Positions 1-10,340 of a stretch of DNA of 64,000 nt are shown piece by piece (position 1 is the first letter of the stretch; the number at the start of each line of letters is the position of its first letter). Source of the stretch: Sclerodactyla briareus (lineage: Eukaryota > Echinodermata > Holothuroidea > Dendrochirotida > Sclerodactylidae); contig JAODTK010005676.1 of assembly GCA_026419785.1 (NCBI GenBank), forward strand, positions 124,001 through 188,000. Reading direction: 5' to 3'. Made by a program: the position numbers and the translations under genes. Under the pieces are notes generated by a model. It worked only from the letters and a program-made list of their open reading frames with translations, had not been told where the DNA came from and ran no database searches.

Positions 1-1300
1 GGCTCCGTTGTTTTTCGAACACCGAGTTCAGGACAGTCTCCTGATAGGGGACCACGGCTCGTTTGGGGTTTTGGCGCAGGAGCGACAGTCGGGGCTTCAC
101 TGGCCGAACCGATCGGCCGCCCAGAGCAGGGTGTGCCCTTTTGCCGGTCCCCGTGCGGGGTTCCGCCGGGCGATTCCCATGCCGACAGCTCGGGGAGGAG
201 TCCCGCTGGGACTTCTTTCCGCACAAGCCCTCGGGCTTCAACGCCGAAACCGATCGGCAGCCCAGAGCAAGGTGTGCCCGTTTGGCCGGTCCCTCACCGG
301 TGCGGGGGTTCCCCCGGGGCAGGCCCATGCCGCCATCTCGGGGGAGGAGTCCCCCCGGTGGAACTTCTTATACGCACGAGCCCTCGGAGGTGGAGGGGCG
401 GCAGGCCCAGTCTCTGTCCTTTCTCGCAGCACGTGTCGCGAGGTTGGTGACCGGGCGGAGTTGTTTGGGTCGTCTTCGACAAACCCGCCTCCCCCTCCCT
501 CACGAACCCAGTTCTTGAATGCCCTGAAAGAACCAGTTTCTTGAGCAGTCCTCGGGTCCCTTGGCGGCAGGCCCCCGCCACCGGCGTCAACCGGTCCCGT
601 AGCGGCCGCCTTTGTTCTGTCGTTTCACGTCGTCCTTCCGGAGACCCAAGGTTTCTCGGGCTCCGAGCGGGGGCGTGTTCCTCGGCAAAAACGGACATTC
701 CCGTGAGCTCGGAATGAACGGTCGCCACATTCCAACGGGGACTGGGCTCCGAAGAGCCGTCCTGATCGGAACAGCCACCGCGCCGACCTTCCCGCCTATC
801 CCTCATTGCCGGGCGGTAGACACCAACCTGTGGGGCGGATCGATGTGAGGGGTTCCACCTACTTCGAGTCCTCTCCCGGGACCTCCACGAAGAGGGATGT
901 CTCGAAACACCCCTGAGGCGCTAAAATGAACTCTGGACCCGGTCGACTCGTCGTCGCATGTGTTCTCAGCCCGCTTACGACAGCGTCGTGGAAATCATGG
1001 TTATGGCGTTTCTCTACGGCGTGAGGGGCTCAGCTCTCGGCGGGACACGGAAATGTGATCTCTCTAGGGCGCGCACGCCTCCTATGGGCCACGGGCGGTG
1101 GCGGGAACAATCTTCCTCGAGGCGGTGTCATAACCTACTGAGGCCATGGAAGCTGCTTCGTGCGGACTTGCCCTCCTGGGCGTAGACCCCTTTTTTTGGG
1201 CGGCTTCCAATCCGTCCGGCAGTCGATAACCGGCAGGAGGCCGGCATCCGGCCAGCGCCCTGTGCTAAACTGGTGCCTTGTCGATAACGGGGGTAATTAG
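1..1300. other. GC-rich, CpG-rich block of unknown nature
   Basis: This block is visibly richer in G, C and CpG than the rest of the window and ends abruptly just before the MITE at 1313. Several overlapping ORFs exist on both strands, as expected when GC-rich DNA has few stop codons; none has a recognisable domain, so I do not call a gene. The composition, internal duplication and short pyrimidine and hairpin stretches (for example around 1185-1260) would fit a ribosomal-DNA spacer or another GC-rich repeat. I found no 18S, 5.8S or 28S core sequence to prove it. It could also be a CpG island or a foreign or mis-joined segment. Confidence 0.4.
105..395 (+). repeat. Two-copy ~140-bp GC-rich tandem repeat
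   Basis: Copy one runs about 105-244 and copy two about 245-395. Both contain the block CCGATCGGC..CCCAGAGCA, then a GTGTGCCC stretch, a GCCGGTCCC stretch, a GGGGAGGAGTCCC stretch and a GCCCTCGG end, in the same order. Divergence is moderate, with several indels. The sequence before 105 may hold a more degenerate partial copy. Confidence 0.75.
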
Positions 1301-1312
1301 AGTAGGTGAAAT

Positions 1313-1626
1313 AGATTCTACAAAACGTATGGGTTTGTGAATCTGTGAGCCTCCGAATACTTACCCCTTATACGACAGTCCCGCCCACCCATTCCATCTC
1401 CCTCCTCCCGGGCCGTCGCAGACGTCCACACATTCTGCTTCCGGGTAACCCCTCGAAATGCAGGACGCCAAATCCCCAGCCTGAAAAAGAAGGGCGTGGG
1501 GTGGCCACCCGGTACTATGTAAAAAAATGGCCAACACCTTAGCATATTGAGGGGTGGCATGGTCCGATAAGGGGTAAGTATTCGTATGCTCACAGATTCA
1601 CAAACCGTACTGTTTTGTAGATTCTG
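1313..1626. mobile_element. MITE with ~55-bp terminal inverted repeats
   Basis: The left end (1313-1372) and the reverse complement of the right end (1563-1626) align over about 55 bp, sharing TCTACAAAAC, GGTTTGTGAATCTGTGAG and GAATACTTACCCCTTAT. The interior has no coding capacity and includes a GGGCGTGGGGTGGCCACCC block. A clear target-site duplication is not visible. Related ends recur near 20404, 38415, 52030 and 52605, so this is a dispersed non-autonomous DNA transposon family. The superfamily is not determined. Confidence 0.8.
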
Positions 1627-1977
1627 ACCACTTTCTTGAAGCCTGGAGGAGCATAAATACTTCCAACGAGCCTGCTCACAATCGCTGACGAGACTGTATT
1701 GTGCTTATAGGCCACAACACACCCAGACTCCATGCACTAATCTGATGCATCACATCACACCATGTGAGTGAAGACCTGGACCTCGCCCATCGCAACGGCA
1801 AAGTGACATTCCCACAATAGGGAAAACGTTTGTTAACTGCTGAGTCAAACCCAGAATGTTTTGCTTGCACGCGCCAGTGATACACTCTGGTAATTCTCTT
1901 GCTATGGAGAACTGTTGATAGAGAACTATTCTTCCCCCTGGAACAGGATAACGTGACACTACCAACCCTACAACATG

Positions 1978-2075
1978 GCATCGATCCTGGGGGGGAAAGG
2001 GGGACACGTCTCCCCCTTTTCGAAGTGGGGGGGACATCATATAAATTGTCCCCCCATTTTTGATCCTCATGACGA
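1978..2075. repeat. GC-clamped palindromic repeat, hAT-like end
   Basis: Runs of GGGGGGG and CCCCCC surround a GTCCCCC(A)CTTTT / AAAAGTGGGGG-type inverted arrangement. The same vocabulary occurs at 27945-28050, where it forms the left end of a larger element. This is probably one end of a hAT-like non-autonomous element; I cannot identify the opposite end. Confidence 0.45.
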
Positions 2076-2339
2076 CCATAATTACATGTCCATTTTACAG
2101 TATGTTATTCGTTAAGTTCCTGGTGGGATGGAAATATTGAGTACGTACCTCACAAAGCCACAGTTGCCTTTATTCTGAACCTGATTGTCCAAAATTTCCG
2201 CGCGCTACGCGCGCGTAGACGGCCTGTACCTCCTGTTTCTATAGTGTGTGAGCAATGCATGTGAAAGGCTGAAAAATTTTCCTGGCGACCTATGCAACTT
2301 TCACGCAGTTTTTTCTCACCAGAACTCAGTGAGACTAGC

Positions 2340-3250
2340 CTATTAATTTTTTTTTAGATAAAGTCGATTCACAATAAAATGTCTATTGATTAATGCCTAA
2401 CCGAAGCGGTGTTGGCAAGGGGGCGGATGAAGGGTCAGACTGCTCCAACACATTATGGAAGTTAAAGCAAGTTTGCAGATCCAGGAACAACCGCTTAGGC
2501 ACATAATAAGCACAATTCAGACAGGCACACCTGCCAAAGTGGATCAATTGCCCACAGCATTTCACAGATTTTGCCGATTTCTCTTGCGAAAGGCCGATGA
2601 ATGAGCTCAGAAGCTTGCAGTTTGTCAATCTGCCAAGTTTGGACATTTTGGTTTATTCAAATTCCAGAGGGCCATATACAGAATTGTAATAGGCATTGCC
2701 TGGAAAATATATGTCTCCTCCATACGCCCTTCATTTTCTTTTAACTACTTATTTTTTTCAACTTGTTCCCGCAAACGCTGTATTACAAAACATAAGTAGA
2801 CCTATTTCATTATTGTTTTTTTTAGATAAACGTCGATTCATCCAACTAAAATGTCTATGATTATAGCCTAACAACGACGCGTGTTGCATCGGGGGCAGAT
2901 AGGATCGAGCCCAACACAGTATTGAAGTTCAAGCAAGTTTGCGATCGAGAACAAACCGCTTAGGCAAATAATAAGCACATTCATACAGGCAACCTGCCAA
3001 AGTGGATAAATGCCCACAGTGTCAGCAGATTGCCGATTCTCTTTGTCGAAAGCCCGTGAATGCGCAAAGTTTGCAGGTTTGTCATCTTGCCAGTTTGACA
3101 TGGTGGTTTTTTTTTAGTCCAAATTTCCAGAGGCCAATAGACATAATTGTAATAGGCATTTCCTGGAAAATATAATGTCTCCCTCCATACGCCTCATCTT
3201 TTACATACTTATTTTTTTTCACTTGTTCCCGGCAAACGCTGTATTACTTT
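2340..3250. repeat. Two-copy ~468-bp tandem duplication
   Basis: Copy one (about 2340-2787) and copy two (about 2812-3249) align along their whole length, from TTTTTAGATAAA at the start to GCAAACGCTGTATTAC at the end. Differences are mostly single-base indels plus substitutions. Copy one keeps an 87-codon ORF on the minus strand (2383-2646) with a Cys-rich centre (KCCGQ..CACLNC). In copy two the equivalent reading frame (2868-3101) is broken by indels. I recognise no protein family; the segment may be a duplicated repeat rather than a gene. Confidence 0.8.
2383..2646 (-). CDS. Small Cys-rich ORF in the duplicated segment, unrecognised
   Basis: An 87-codon open frame begins MSKLGRLTNCKLL and has closely spaced cysteines (CCGQLIHFGRCACLNC). 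It lies wholly inside the first copy of a tandem duplication. The second copy has the same DNA but a shifted frame, so only one of the two could encode this peptide. No signal peptide or known domain is evident. It could be a chance ORF in a repeat; confidence as a gene is low. Confidence 0.15.
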   Translation of the reverse strand: MSKLGRLTNCKLLSSFIGLSQEKSAKSVKCCGQLIHFGRCACLNCAYYVPKRLFLDLQTCFNFHNVLEQSDPSSAPLPTPLRLGINQ

Positions 3251-4110
3251 CAACAAGAGTTTTATTTTCTGTTGGCTGCTGCGTGACTCCCTCACACCAC
3301 GTTTACCTATGTGGTTATGCCTATATTAATAATAGCCGGGATCTTCCAATTTCAAATTTAAAAATACTATCCATATTATTATCCCACCTGCATTGCCAAA
3401 TCAACACTCTTCACTCCACTGTCTCGACATAGCGGCGGAACTCAGGTCGGTAATGGGTGTCCTCCAACTAGCCAAATGTGGCTTTGCAGGCCGAGAACCT
3501 ATCAATCTGCAGAAATATACCGATATCATTATTCACTATTAGGCTATATATTTACTAACATTTTTTCCAGGAGTTGAAAAATATCTTTGCAACTGAAACA
3601 AGCCAACCCAAATAAGGGCCTTATCCAGGGCCGGAATCCTGACCATTCCCGGCTCCCAAACCCTCTCTGTTCCTTAAATTGATGCCAAGAACATCAAGAA
3701 TTCGTTTGTTTCGGTATCCTGATATTGTTTCGCTGTCATATGAGACACTGTGCACGATAGCTATAGATTCCGGCAAAATATTGTCTTGAGTTCATTTTGT
3801 AACTCTGGGACCATATTTACAAATAGCCTCCTAGACATGGCCTTTTCTAGCCAGCAGAAGGCATCGATTACGAATACGATGCCCTTCAATTTCAACAAAA
3901 ACCTTCGTGGTCTATAGTCGAACGAGACGCAAATATGTGGAGCGCGTCGTAATATTTCCTACATCGAATTGCTATATAGGAATGAAGTTATGTTACCAAA
4001 ACCCATGCAAGAAATGTATATTCCACAAAGTGGGAAGCATTTTTTTATTCCTTGACGAAGTCAGAGGAATATATGCAGTCACGTTGTGTGTGTGTGTGTG
4101 TGTTGTGTGA
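3251..4110. other. No gene seen; GT microsatellite at the end
   Basis: This AT-rich stretch has only short, unconvincing ORFs. A (TG)n microsatellite lies at about 4084-4102, directly before the satellite array. Confidence 0.5.
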
Positions 4111-7100
4111 CGCCAGCTTTGTAAACACGATAAATTTGATCAGGTCTGAGTAGCTCAACTCCTACTTGGTATGGTGTGTTCCCCATGATGAGTACATGAA
4201 CCCTATGTTGTTTGGGGGTCCTGTCAGAGTGTCATCTGAGGTCCCTATGTTCAAAAGTCTGAAAACCTTGTAAACACGATAAGTTCCGAATGGTTGGTCC
4301 CGATCAATTGCATTTGGGTGTATAAGCTTCCTTATTGTGAGTAACAGAACCCATTGTTTTTTGTCCGGTCAGGAGTGGAAGATTTCGGTCAAATAGAAAA
4401 TTTTGAAACAGTCAATTTTTTGGCCAATTTTGGCTTATAAAACACGATAACTCGAACCCACCTGGATGGATGAAGCTCATACTTGGCATGTGTGTTCCCC
4501 ATGATGAGTACATGAACCCTATTGTTTTGGGGTCAGGTCAGAGGTCATTTGAGGTCACCAGAAGGGCAGAGTCTGAAAACTTGTGAACCGCTAAGTCCAG
4601 AATGGTGGTTGATCAAGTTGAAATTTGGTGTATAAGTTTTCTATGGGGAGTACAGAACCCTATTGTTTTTGGTTCTGGTCGGGGTGAATTTTGGTCAAAA
4701 TAGAAAAGTTGAAAGTCAATATTTTGGCCAATTTTGGCTTGTACACGATACTCGACCCACCTGGATGGATGAAGCTCATACTTGGCATGTGTGTTCCCCT
4801 GAGATTACATGAACCCTATTGTTTTGGGGTCAGGTCAGAGTCATTTGAGGTCAACCGAGGGCAAAGTCTGAAAAACCTTGTAAACACGCTAAGTCCAGAA
4901 TGGTTGGTCTTATCAGTTGAAATTTTGGTGTAAAGTTTTCTTATGGGGAGTACGGAACCCTATTGTTTTTGGTTCCTGGTCGTGTGAATTGGTCAAAAAT
5001 AGAAATGTGGGTGTAAAGTCAATAATTTTGCCATTTTTGGCTTGTAAACCGGAATAACTCGACCCCACTGATGGATAGCTCATACATTTTACTTGGCATG
5101 TTGTCCCCCCATGATGAGACATTAACCCTATTGTTGTTGGGGCCAGGGAGGTCAGAGGTCATCTGAGGTCAACGAGGTCAAAGTCTGAAAACCTTGTAAA
5201 CACACTAAGTCCAAGGATGGTTGGTCTGATCAAGTTGAAATTTGGTTTATAGCTACTTTCTTATGGGATACAGGAACCCTATTGTTTTTTTGGTTTTGGT
5301 GAAGGTGAATTTCAGTCAACAATAGAAAATGTGAGAAAAGTCAATATTTTGGCCAATTTTGGCTTGTAAACTACGATAATCCGACCCCACCTGGATGGAT
5401 TAAGCTCAAACTGGCATGTGTGTTCCCATATGATACATGAAAACCCTATTGTTTTGGGGTCCGGTCAGGAGTCAGTTGAGGTCAACAGAGGCAAAGTCCT
5501 GACAACCTTGTAAACACGCTAGTCCCAGAAATGGTTTGTCCTGATCAAGTTGAAATTTGGTGTATATCTTTCTTCGGGAGTACAGGAACCCTATTGTTTT
5601 TTTGGTGTTGGTCGGAGGTGAATTTCAGTCAAAATAGAGAATGTGAGAAAGTCAATATTTGGCCAATTTTGGCTTGTAAACACATAACTCGACCCCACTG
5701 GATGGATGAAGCTCATACTTGGCACTTTGTGTTCCCCATGATGAGTACATGAACCCTTTGTTTTGGGGGGGGAGGTCATGTCAGGTCATTTGAGGTCAAG
5801 ATACGTCAAAGTCTGAAAACTTGTAACACGCTAAGTCCCGAATGGTTGGCTGATCAAGTTGAAATTTGGTGTATAGCTTCTTATGGAGTACAGGAACCCT
5901 ATGTTTTTTTTTTTGGTTTTGCGGAGGTGAATTCCATTCAAATATTGTGAAAATGTGAAAAAGTTCATTATTATTGGCCAATTGGTTGGCTTGTACAACG
6001 ATAACTTTGACCCACCTGGATGGATGAAGCGCATACTTGGCATGTGTGTTCCCCATGATGAGTACATGAACCCTATTGTTTTGGGGTCAGGTCAGAGTTC
6101 ATTTGAGGTTCAACAGAGGTCAAAGTCTGAAAACCTTGTAAACACGCTAAGAGTCCAGAATGGTTGGTCTATCACGTGAAATTTTGGTGTATAGCTTTCT
6201 TATATGGGGAATACAGAACCGCTATTGTTTTTGTCCAGGTTGGGGAAATTTGGTCAAAAGAGAAAAATTGTGGAATTCAATTTCCTCCCCACAGTGGCCA
6301 TTTTGGGCTTGTAAACACATAACTCTACTATCTACCCCACCTGATGGATGACGCCTACTTGATAGTGTGTTCCCCATGATGAGTACAAGGAATCCCTATT
6401 GTTTTGGGGTCAGGTCAGAGAAGTCATCTGAGTCAACAAGGTCAAGTCGGAAAACTTTGTAAACAAACGATAAGTCCAGAATGGTTGGTCTACAAGTTGA
6501 AATTTATGGTTTAAATTTTTTATTAAGAGTACAGTGACCCCTAATTGTTTGTGGTACAGGTCGGGGTGAAATTTTGGTCAAATAGGAAAATATTGAAAGT
6601 TGATATTTGGTCAAATTTTGCTTGTTAAACACGATAACTCAACCCCACCTGGATGGAATGAGCTCATTCTTGGTATTTTGTCCTCCCCATGATGATCCAT
6701 GACACCCTATTGTTTTGGGGTCAGGTCAGAGGTCCCTTAGGAGGTCACAGGGTCCAATCTGAAAACCTTGTAAAACACTTAAGTCCAGAATGGTGGTCCG
6801 ATCAGATTGACATCTGTGTAGAGCTTTTTTAAGGGGAGTAAAAGAACCCTATTGTTTTGGGTTCAGGGTCGGGTGAATTTTTGGTCGAAAATAGAAAAAT
6901 TGTGAAAGTCATATTTTTGTGGCATTTTGGCTTGTAAACACGATAACTCCAACCCCCACCGGATGGATGAAGCTCATACTTAGTATGGGTGTTCCTAATG
7001 ATGATTCATGAACCCTACTTGTTTTGGGGTCAGGTCATCGGACATCTGAGAGTTCACAAGAGGTCAAAGGTCTGAAAACCTTGTAAACACAATACGTCCC

Positions 7101-7400
7101 TAATTTTTTGGTCTAATCAAGTGAGATTTTCGTGTGTAGCTATCCTTATGGGGAGTACAGAACCCTATTGTTTTTTGGTCGCAGGTCGGAGGTGATTTTT
7201 TGGGTCAAGAAATAAATTTGTGAAAAGTTGAATATTTCGACCAATTTGACTTGAAATAGATAACTCGACTCCACAAGAGGATGAAGCTCATGCTTGGTAT
7301 GTGATTCCCCCATATAGTACATTACCCTATTGTGTGTTTGGGGTCAGGGTCAGAGGTTATCTGATGGCACCAGAGTCGAGTCTGAAAACCTTGAGTGTAT
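4110..7400 (+). repeat. Satellite 1: ~313-bp tandem array, about ten copies
   Basis: The marker ACACGATAACTCGA recurs near 4441, 4742, 5048, 5369, 5681, 5996, 6315, 6631, 6937 and 7255, a spacing of about 301-321 bp. Each monomer has two halves. Both begin CTTGTAAACACG(A/C)TAA and both contain GAGTACA.GAACCCTATTGTTTT, so the unit is an ancient ~155-bp dimer. The first half carries the AGGTCA cluster. Monomers differ mainly by single-base gains and losses. ORFs crossing the array are products of the repeat. Confidence 0.95.
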
Positions 7401-8095
7401 AAGCTTCCTTATCAAGACGATAGACCCTGTTGGGTTTGTTGGGGAAAATGGGAATTTGTTCAGACGTTAGGGTTTGCCCATAATGAGCTGTGCAATCTCC
7501 CATTTTGTCCTTGTGTCTGGCTATAGGTTGTCAGAAAGAGTCAAGGCTCACTACCCCTTTGGCTTTTCTTTCTGGTTTTAAATCATATAGGTATACAAGT
7601 AACAGTGCAAAGTATCCCTTTCGACTTTTGTGCCTTCTACCTTCATGACTTGCAAACAAGTTTGTGATATTCAGTCGAAATTTTTCCGTCGAATAGAAAC
7701 GTACGAGGCAAACAAATTTATAACTGGGTTCTCTTGAACGGCTTAGCATTCTGACTTACAGCCTTTTCCTGTACACCCCCGACTGAATACATTCGGTGGT
7801 CAAATGGACGTATTAGTCAGACCAATAACCAAAAAGAGAACTTAATGTCCTTGGAAGTCAGCACAATTGGCAACAAGAAAAATCACATTTTGGGACATGC
7901 TGCGATAGAAGTGAAAATAAATCTAGACCTCAGTGACGATTTTAACTTTCTTTCTGCATCATGAAATCACATGGCACCTACCAATTCCCAGGGAAAAAAT
8001 CCCTTCACCCATGACTCAATCTGAGTTACGCCCCAGTCTAACTAGGCTACATAGTTTGTCACAATTTACTAATTGTAAATTCAACTGCTTTTGAC
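7400..8095. other. Unique-looking AT-rich stretch
   Basis: I see no gene, RNA gene or clear repeat here. A 72-codon minus-strand ORF at 7531-7749 has no recognisable features. Confidence 0.4.
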
Positions 8096-8099
8096 TTTC

Positions 8100-8340
8100 T
8101 GGTTCAGATTACCAAAGTCGCGTAGCTCTTTAAAGACGCAAAGTTTTTCTGAGATGAGAAATTCGGCAAAAAATGAACAATTAATTCGGGGGAAAATTTG
8201 GAACAAAAGAAGGCAAAGTGAAGGAAATGCCCAAAATGTCTGCTGACTGGACTGAATTTCCAATCAAACGCCCGCAAAACATGCATTTTTTCCGCACTGA
8301 TCTGGCTCCCAAGCGGGGGTGTTTTTCTTTCCATTGTATT
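8100..8340. repeat. Partial copy of dispersed repeat shared with 9.2 and 28.4 kb
   Basis: The stretch around 8150-8230 (GAAAATTTGGAACAAAAGAAGGCAAAGTG region) resembles the interiors of the repeats at 8950-9775 and 28060-28955. Divergence is high, so the borders are approximate. Confidence 0.4.
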
Positions 8341-8949
8341 ATTGCAAACATTATTTCTGCTTTCTTCTGCCCTAAATTAGAAGGGTCCTTATAACGCCTT
8401 CCCGCTGATCACACAGCATTTTTCCCCTTTCCGAACCTCATATCGCGTCTACTTGGCAAACATTCCTACACTAGGTGCTTGTGAGGGTTGTCATCAACCC
8501 CAAATTAGGTGACAATGTAAATCTATATGCCCAATAAATTTTACAGTACATCACGGATGCGTACGCACTAATTTGGGGCAAATCAGTCATGATATCCGAG
8601 ACTAGGTCTGGGTTGCAGGAAACTTTTCGGGGGGGAAAGTGAAACACTAACGAAAAATACCCAAATTCGGTGAAATAATAGTAAAAATTTGTGCAAAGTA
8701 AAAAATGCAAAGTTTTTTTTAATTCATGAATTTGGTGCCGAATTTTTTGCTAAAAGTAGTCCAAGCAACACAAAGAATTTGCGCACATCATTATTGATTG
8801 AGTCGGTGTTTGCATATAAACTGGAATGAAATCCACTAACCTTTTTTAGTATGGGTGAGTTGGTTTGCCCAAATCTACCGAACCTGTGAACGTGTACCGT
8901 GCACCTGGTCATTTTATTCTGAGCTGGTGTGCGGTGGTTCACAGTGTTA

Positions 8950-9775
8950 ATCAGGTAATTCTGATGATCGGCTAAACTGATTCAATTTTCGAAAATGGTC
9001 TTCAGTCCACTCATCTCGGTTGTGACCCCAGGTGAAGATCTGACCCCACTAGGGCCAAAGTTGAAGGATACGCTGTTTTCTATTGAGGTTTCCCGTTTTC
9101 AATCGAGAGCCAAAAGTGCATACTTTTCAAGTGTTTCGAGCGCAATGAATTTCCCACCAGGCGTTGTAAATATGACGATGTAATGCTTAAAATCATTTTG
9201 TTCACTCAAATATTAATTTCAGAAGCCTCAAGAGGCACACTACCCCCCTCCCCCCATTTCGAGATTAGAAAAATGTTGGCATAATTCATGGGAAAAATTT
9301 GGAAGAAAAAGGCAAACGTGGCAAAATGAGTGAATTTTCCACAAAAAAAAAAAAAACCTTGCGTGCTCGCACGGATGGTACTTTCCGAAGACAGACTTGA
9401 AAAAATTCGGTCAACTTTTTCTTCATTGACGCCAACTTCGTATGCAATGGGCTTTGTGTTCATCCCACCGTCGGTAGACCCCTGAATCCCACCAAAATGA
9501 AACCATGAATAGAAGGGTAATAAAAATATTACCATGTGTGATATGCGGTAAATCTAGTATGCACAATGACAATTTTTGTTTTTGTATTTTACTCAAATCA
9601 CCCATGTAGAGAGTTGCTATCGAGCCGGCAGTGCAGTTTCGGCGATCTAGAGGTATGAAACGTTAAAAAATGTCCTGGTACGCTTCGTGCCAAACCGATG
9701 GTGGGCGCTCTGCTTAGATGGTCAATTACATTCGATGGGTCCCCCCCCCACTTTCAGAACGATGAGACGCCCCTG
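8950..9775 (+). mobile_element. hAT-like non-autonomous element, 5'-truncated copy
   Basis: This segment aligns in the same order with 28070-28955. Shared blocks include CTAAACTGATTC, a GACCCCAGG.GAAGATCTG block, TCAGAAGCCT.. followed by CCCCCTCCCC, GTAGACCCCTG, ATGCACAATGACAA and TGGTACGCTTCG. It ends in ..CTTTCAGAACGATGAGACGCCCCTG, the complement of a CAGGGGCGTC terminus typical of many hAT elements. The left terminus is not found. It is non-coding; ORFs inside are incidental. Confidence 0.6.
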
Positions 9776-9984
9776 CCTAAAGTATTCACAAAGCTTTGGA
9801 AGTGTTGCCAGATTCAAATTGAATGTACCCATGTATGCAGACTTGCTGAATGCATGAAAATGGACAGCACCCCATATACATCTCTTTGGATGATTCGCAG
9901 TTGTTCACTGAGCTGTGCTAATTTAATGAATATACTGAGTTAATTCCGACCACCGGGATCTTCATATGAGATTGCATAGCCCCA

Positions 9985-10340
9985 AACTGTGGTGGCAGAG
10001 CAACAATGCCTGCACCTGATATAAAAGGATTCTGGATTGGGAAAAAAAACAGCCCATTCCTATTCATCTCCTTTGGATGTTCCATTGTTAAGTGCTGTGG
10101 TTAAATTTGAATAGGTACTAGTATTGTGTAATATTTATTTATTTTTTAATTCATTCGAATTACTCAGGGAGTGCTATGGTGGCAGTATTTGACAATGCCT
10201 GCACCTACTATAATAAGATTTCGAATTGTATAATGAAACAAGCCCCATCCAGTTTCTTATCCTCATTAGATGTTCACTGTTGTTAAGTTGAGCATTGTAC
10301 TAATTAGAATGGGTATCACTTGGGGTACAATTTCTTTTTT
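9985..10340 (+). repeat. Direct duplication of ~180 bp
   Basis: Blocks at about 9985-10130 and 10165-10335 share GGTGGCAG..CAATGCCTGCACCT, an AAGGATT/AAGATTTCGAATTG block, CAGCCCAT/AGCCCCATCC, TTTGGATGTTC/TTAGATGTTC and TTGTTAAGT in order. Divergence is substantial, so this is an old duplication or two copies of a dispersed repeat. Confidence 0.55.

Noticed and set aside
8..806. Overlapping 100-178-codon ORFs on both strands in the GC-rich start
   Set aside because: Several frames are open at once, sequences are Pro/Arg/Ser-rich and cross the 140-bp repeat; this is what GC-rich DNA with few stops gives.
1..1300. 18S/5.8S/28S rRNA gene
   Set aside because: I could not find any conserved rRNA core sequence; at most it is spacer.
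4691..6351. ORFs inside satellite 1
   Set aside because: They recur with the monomer, shift frame with each indel and have no conserved protein.
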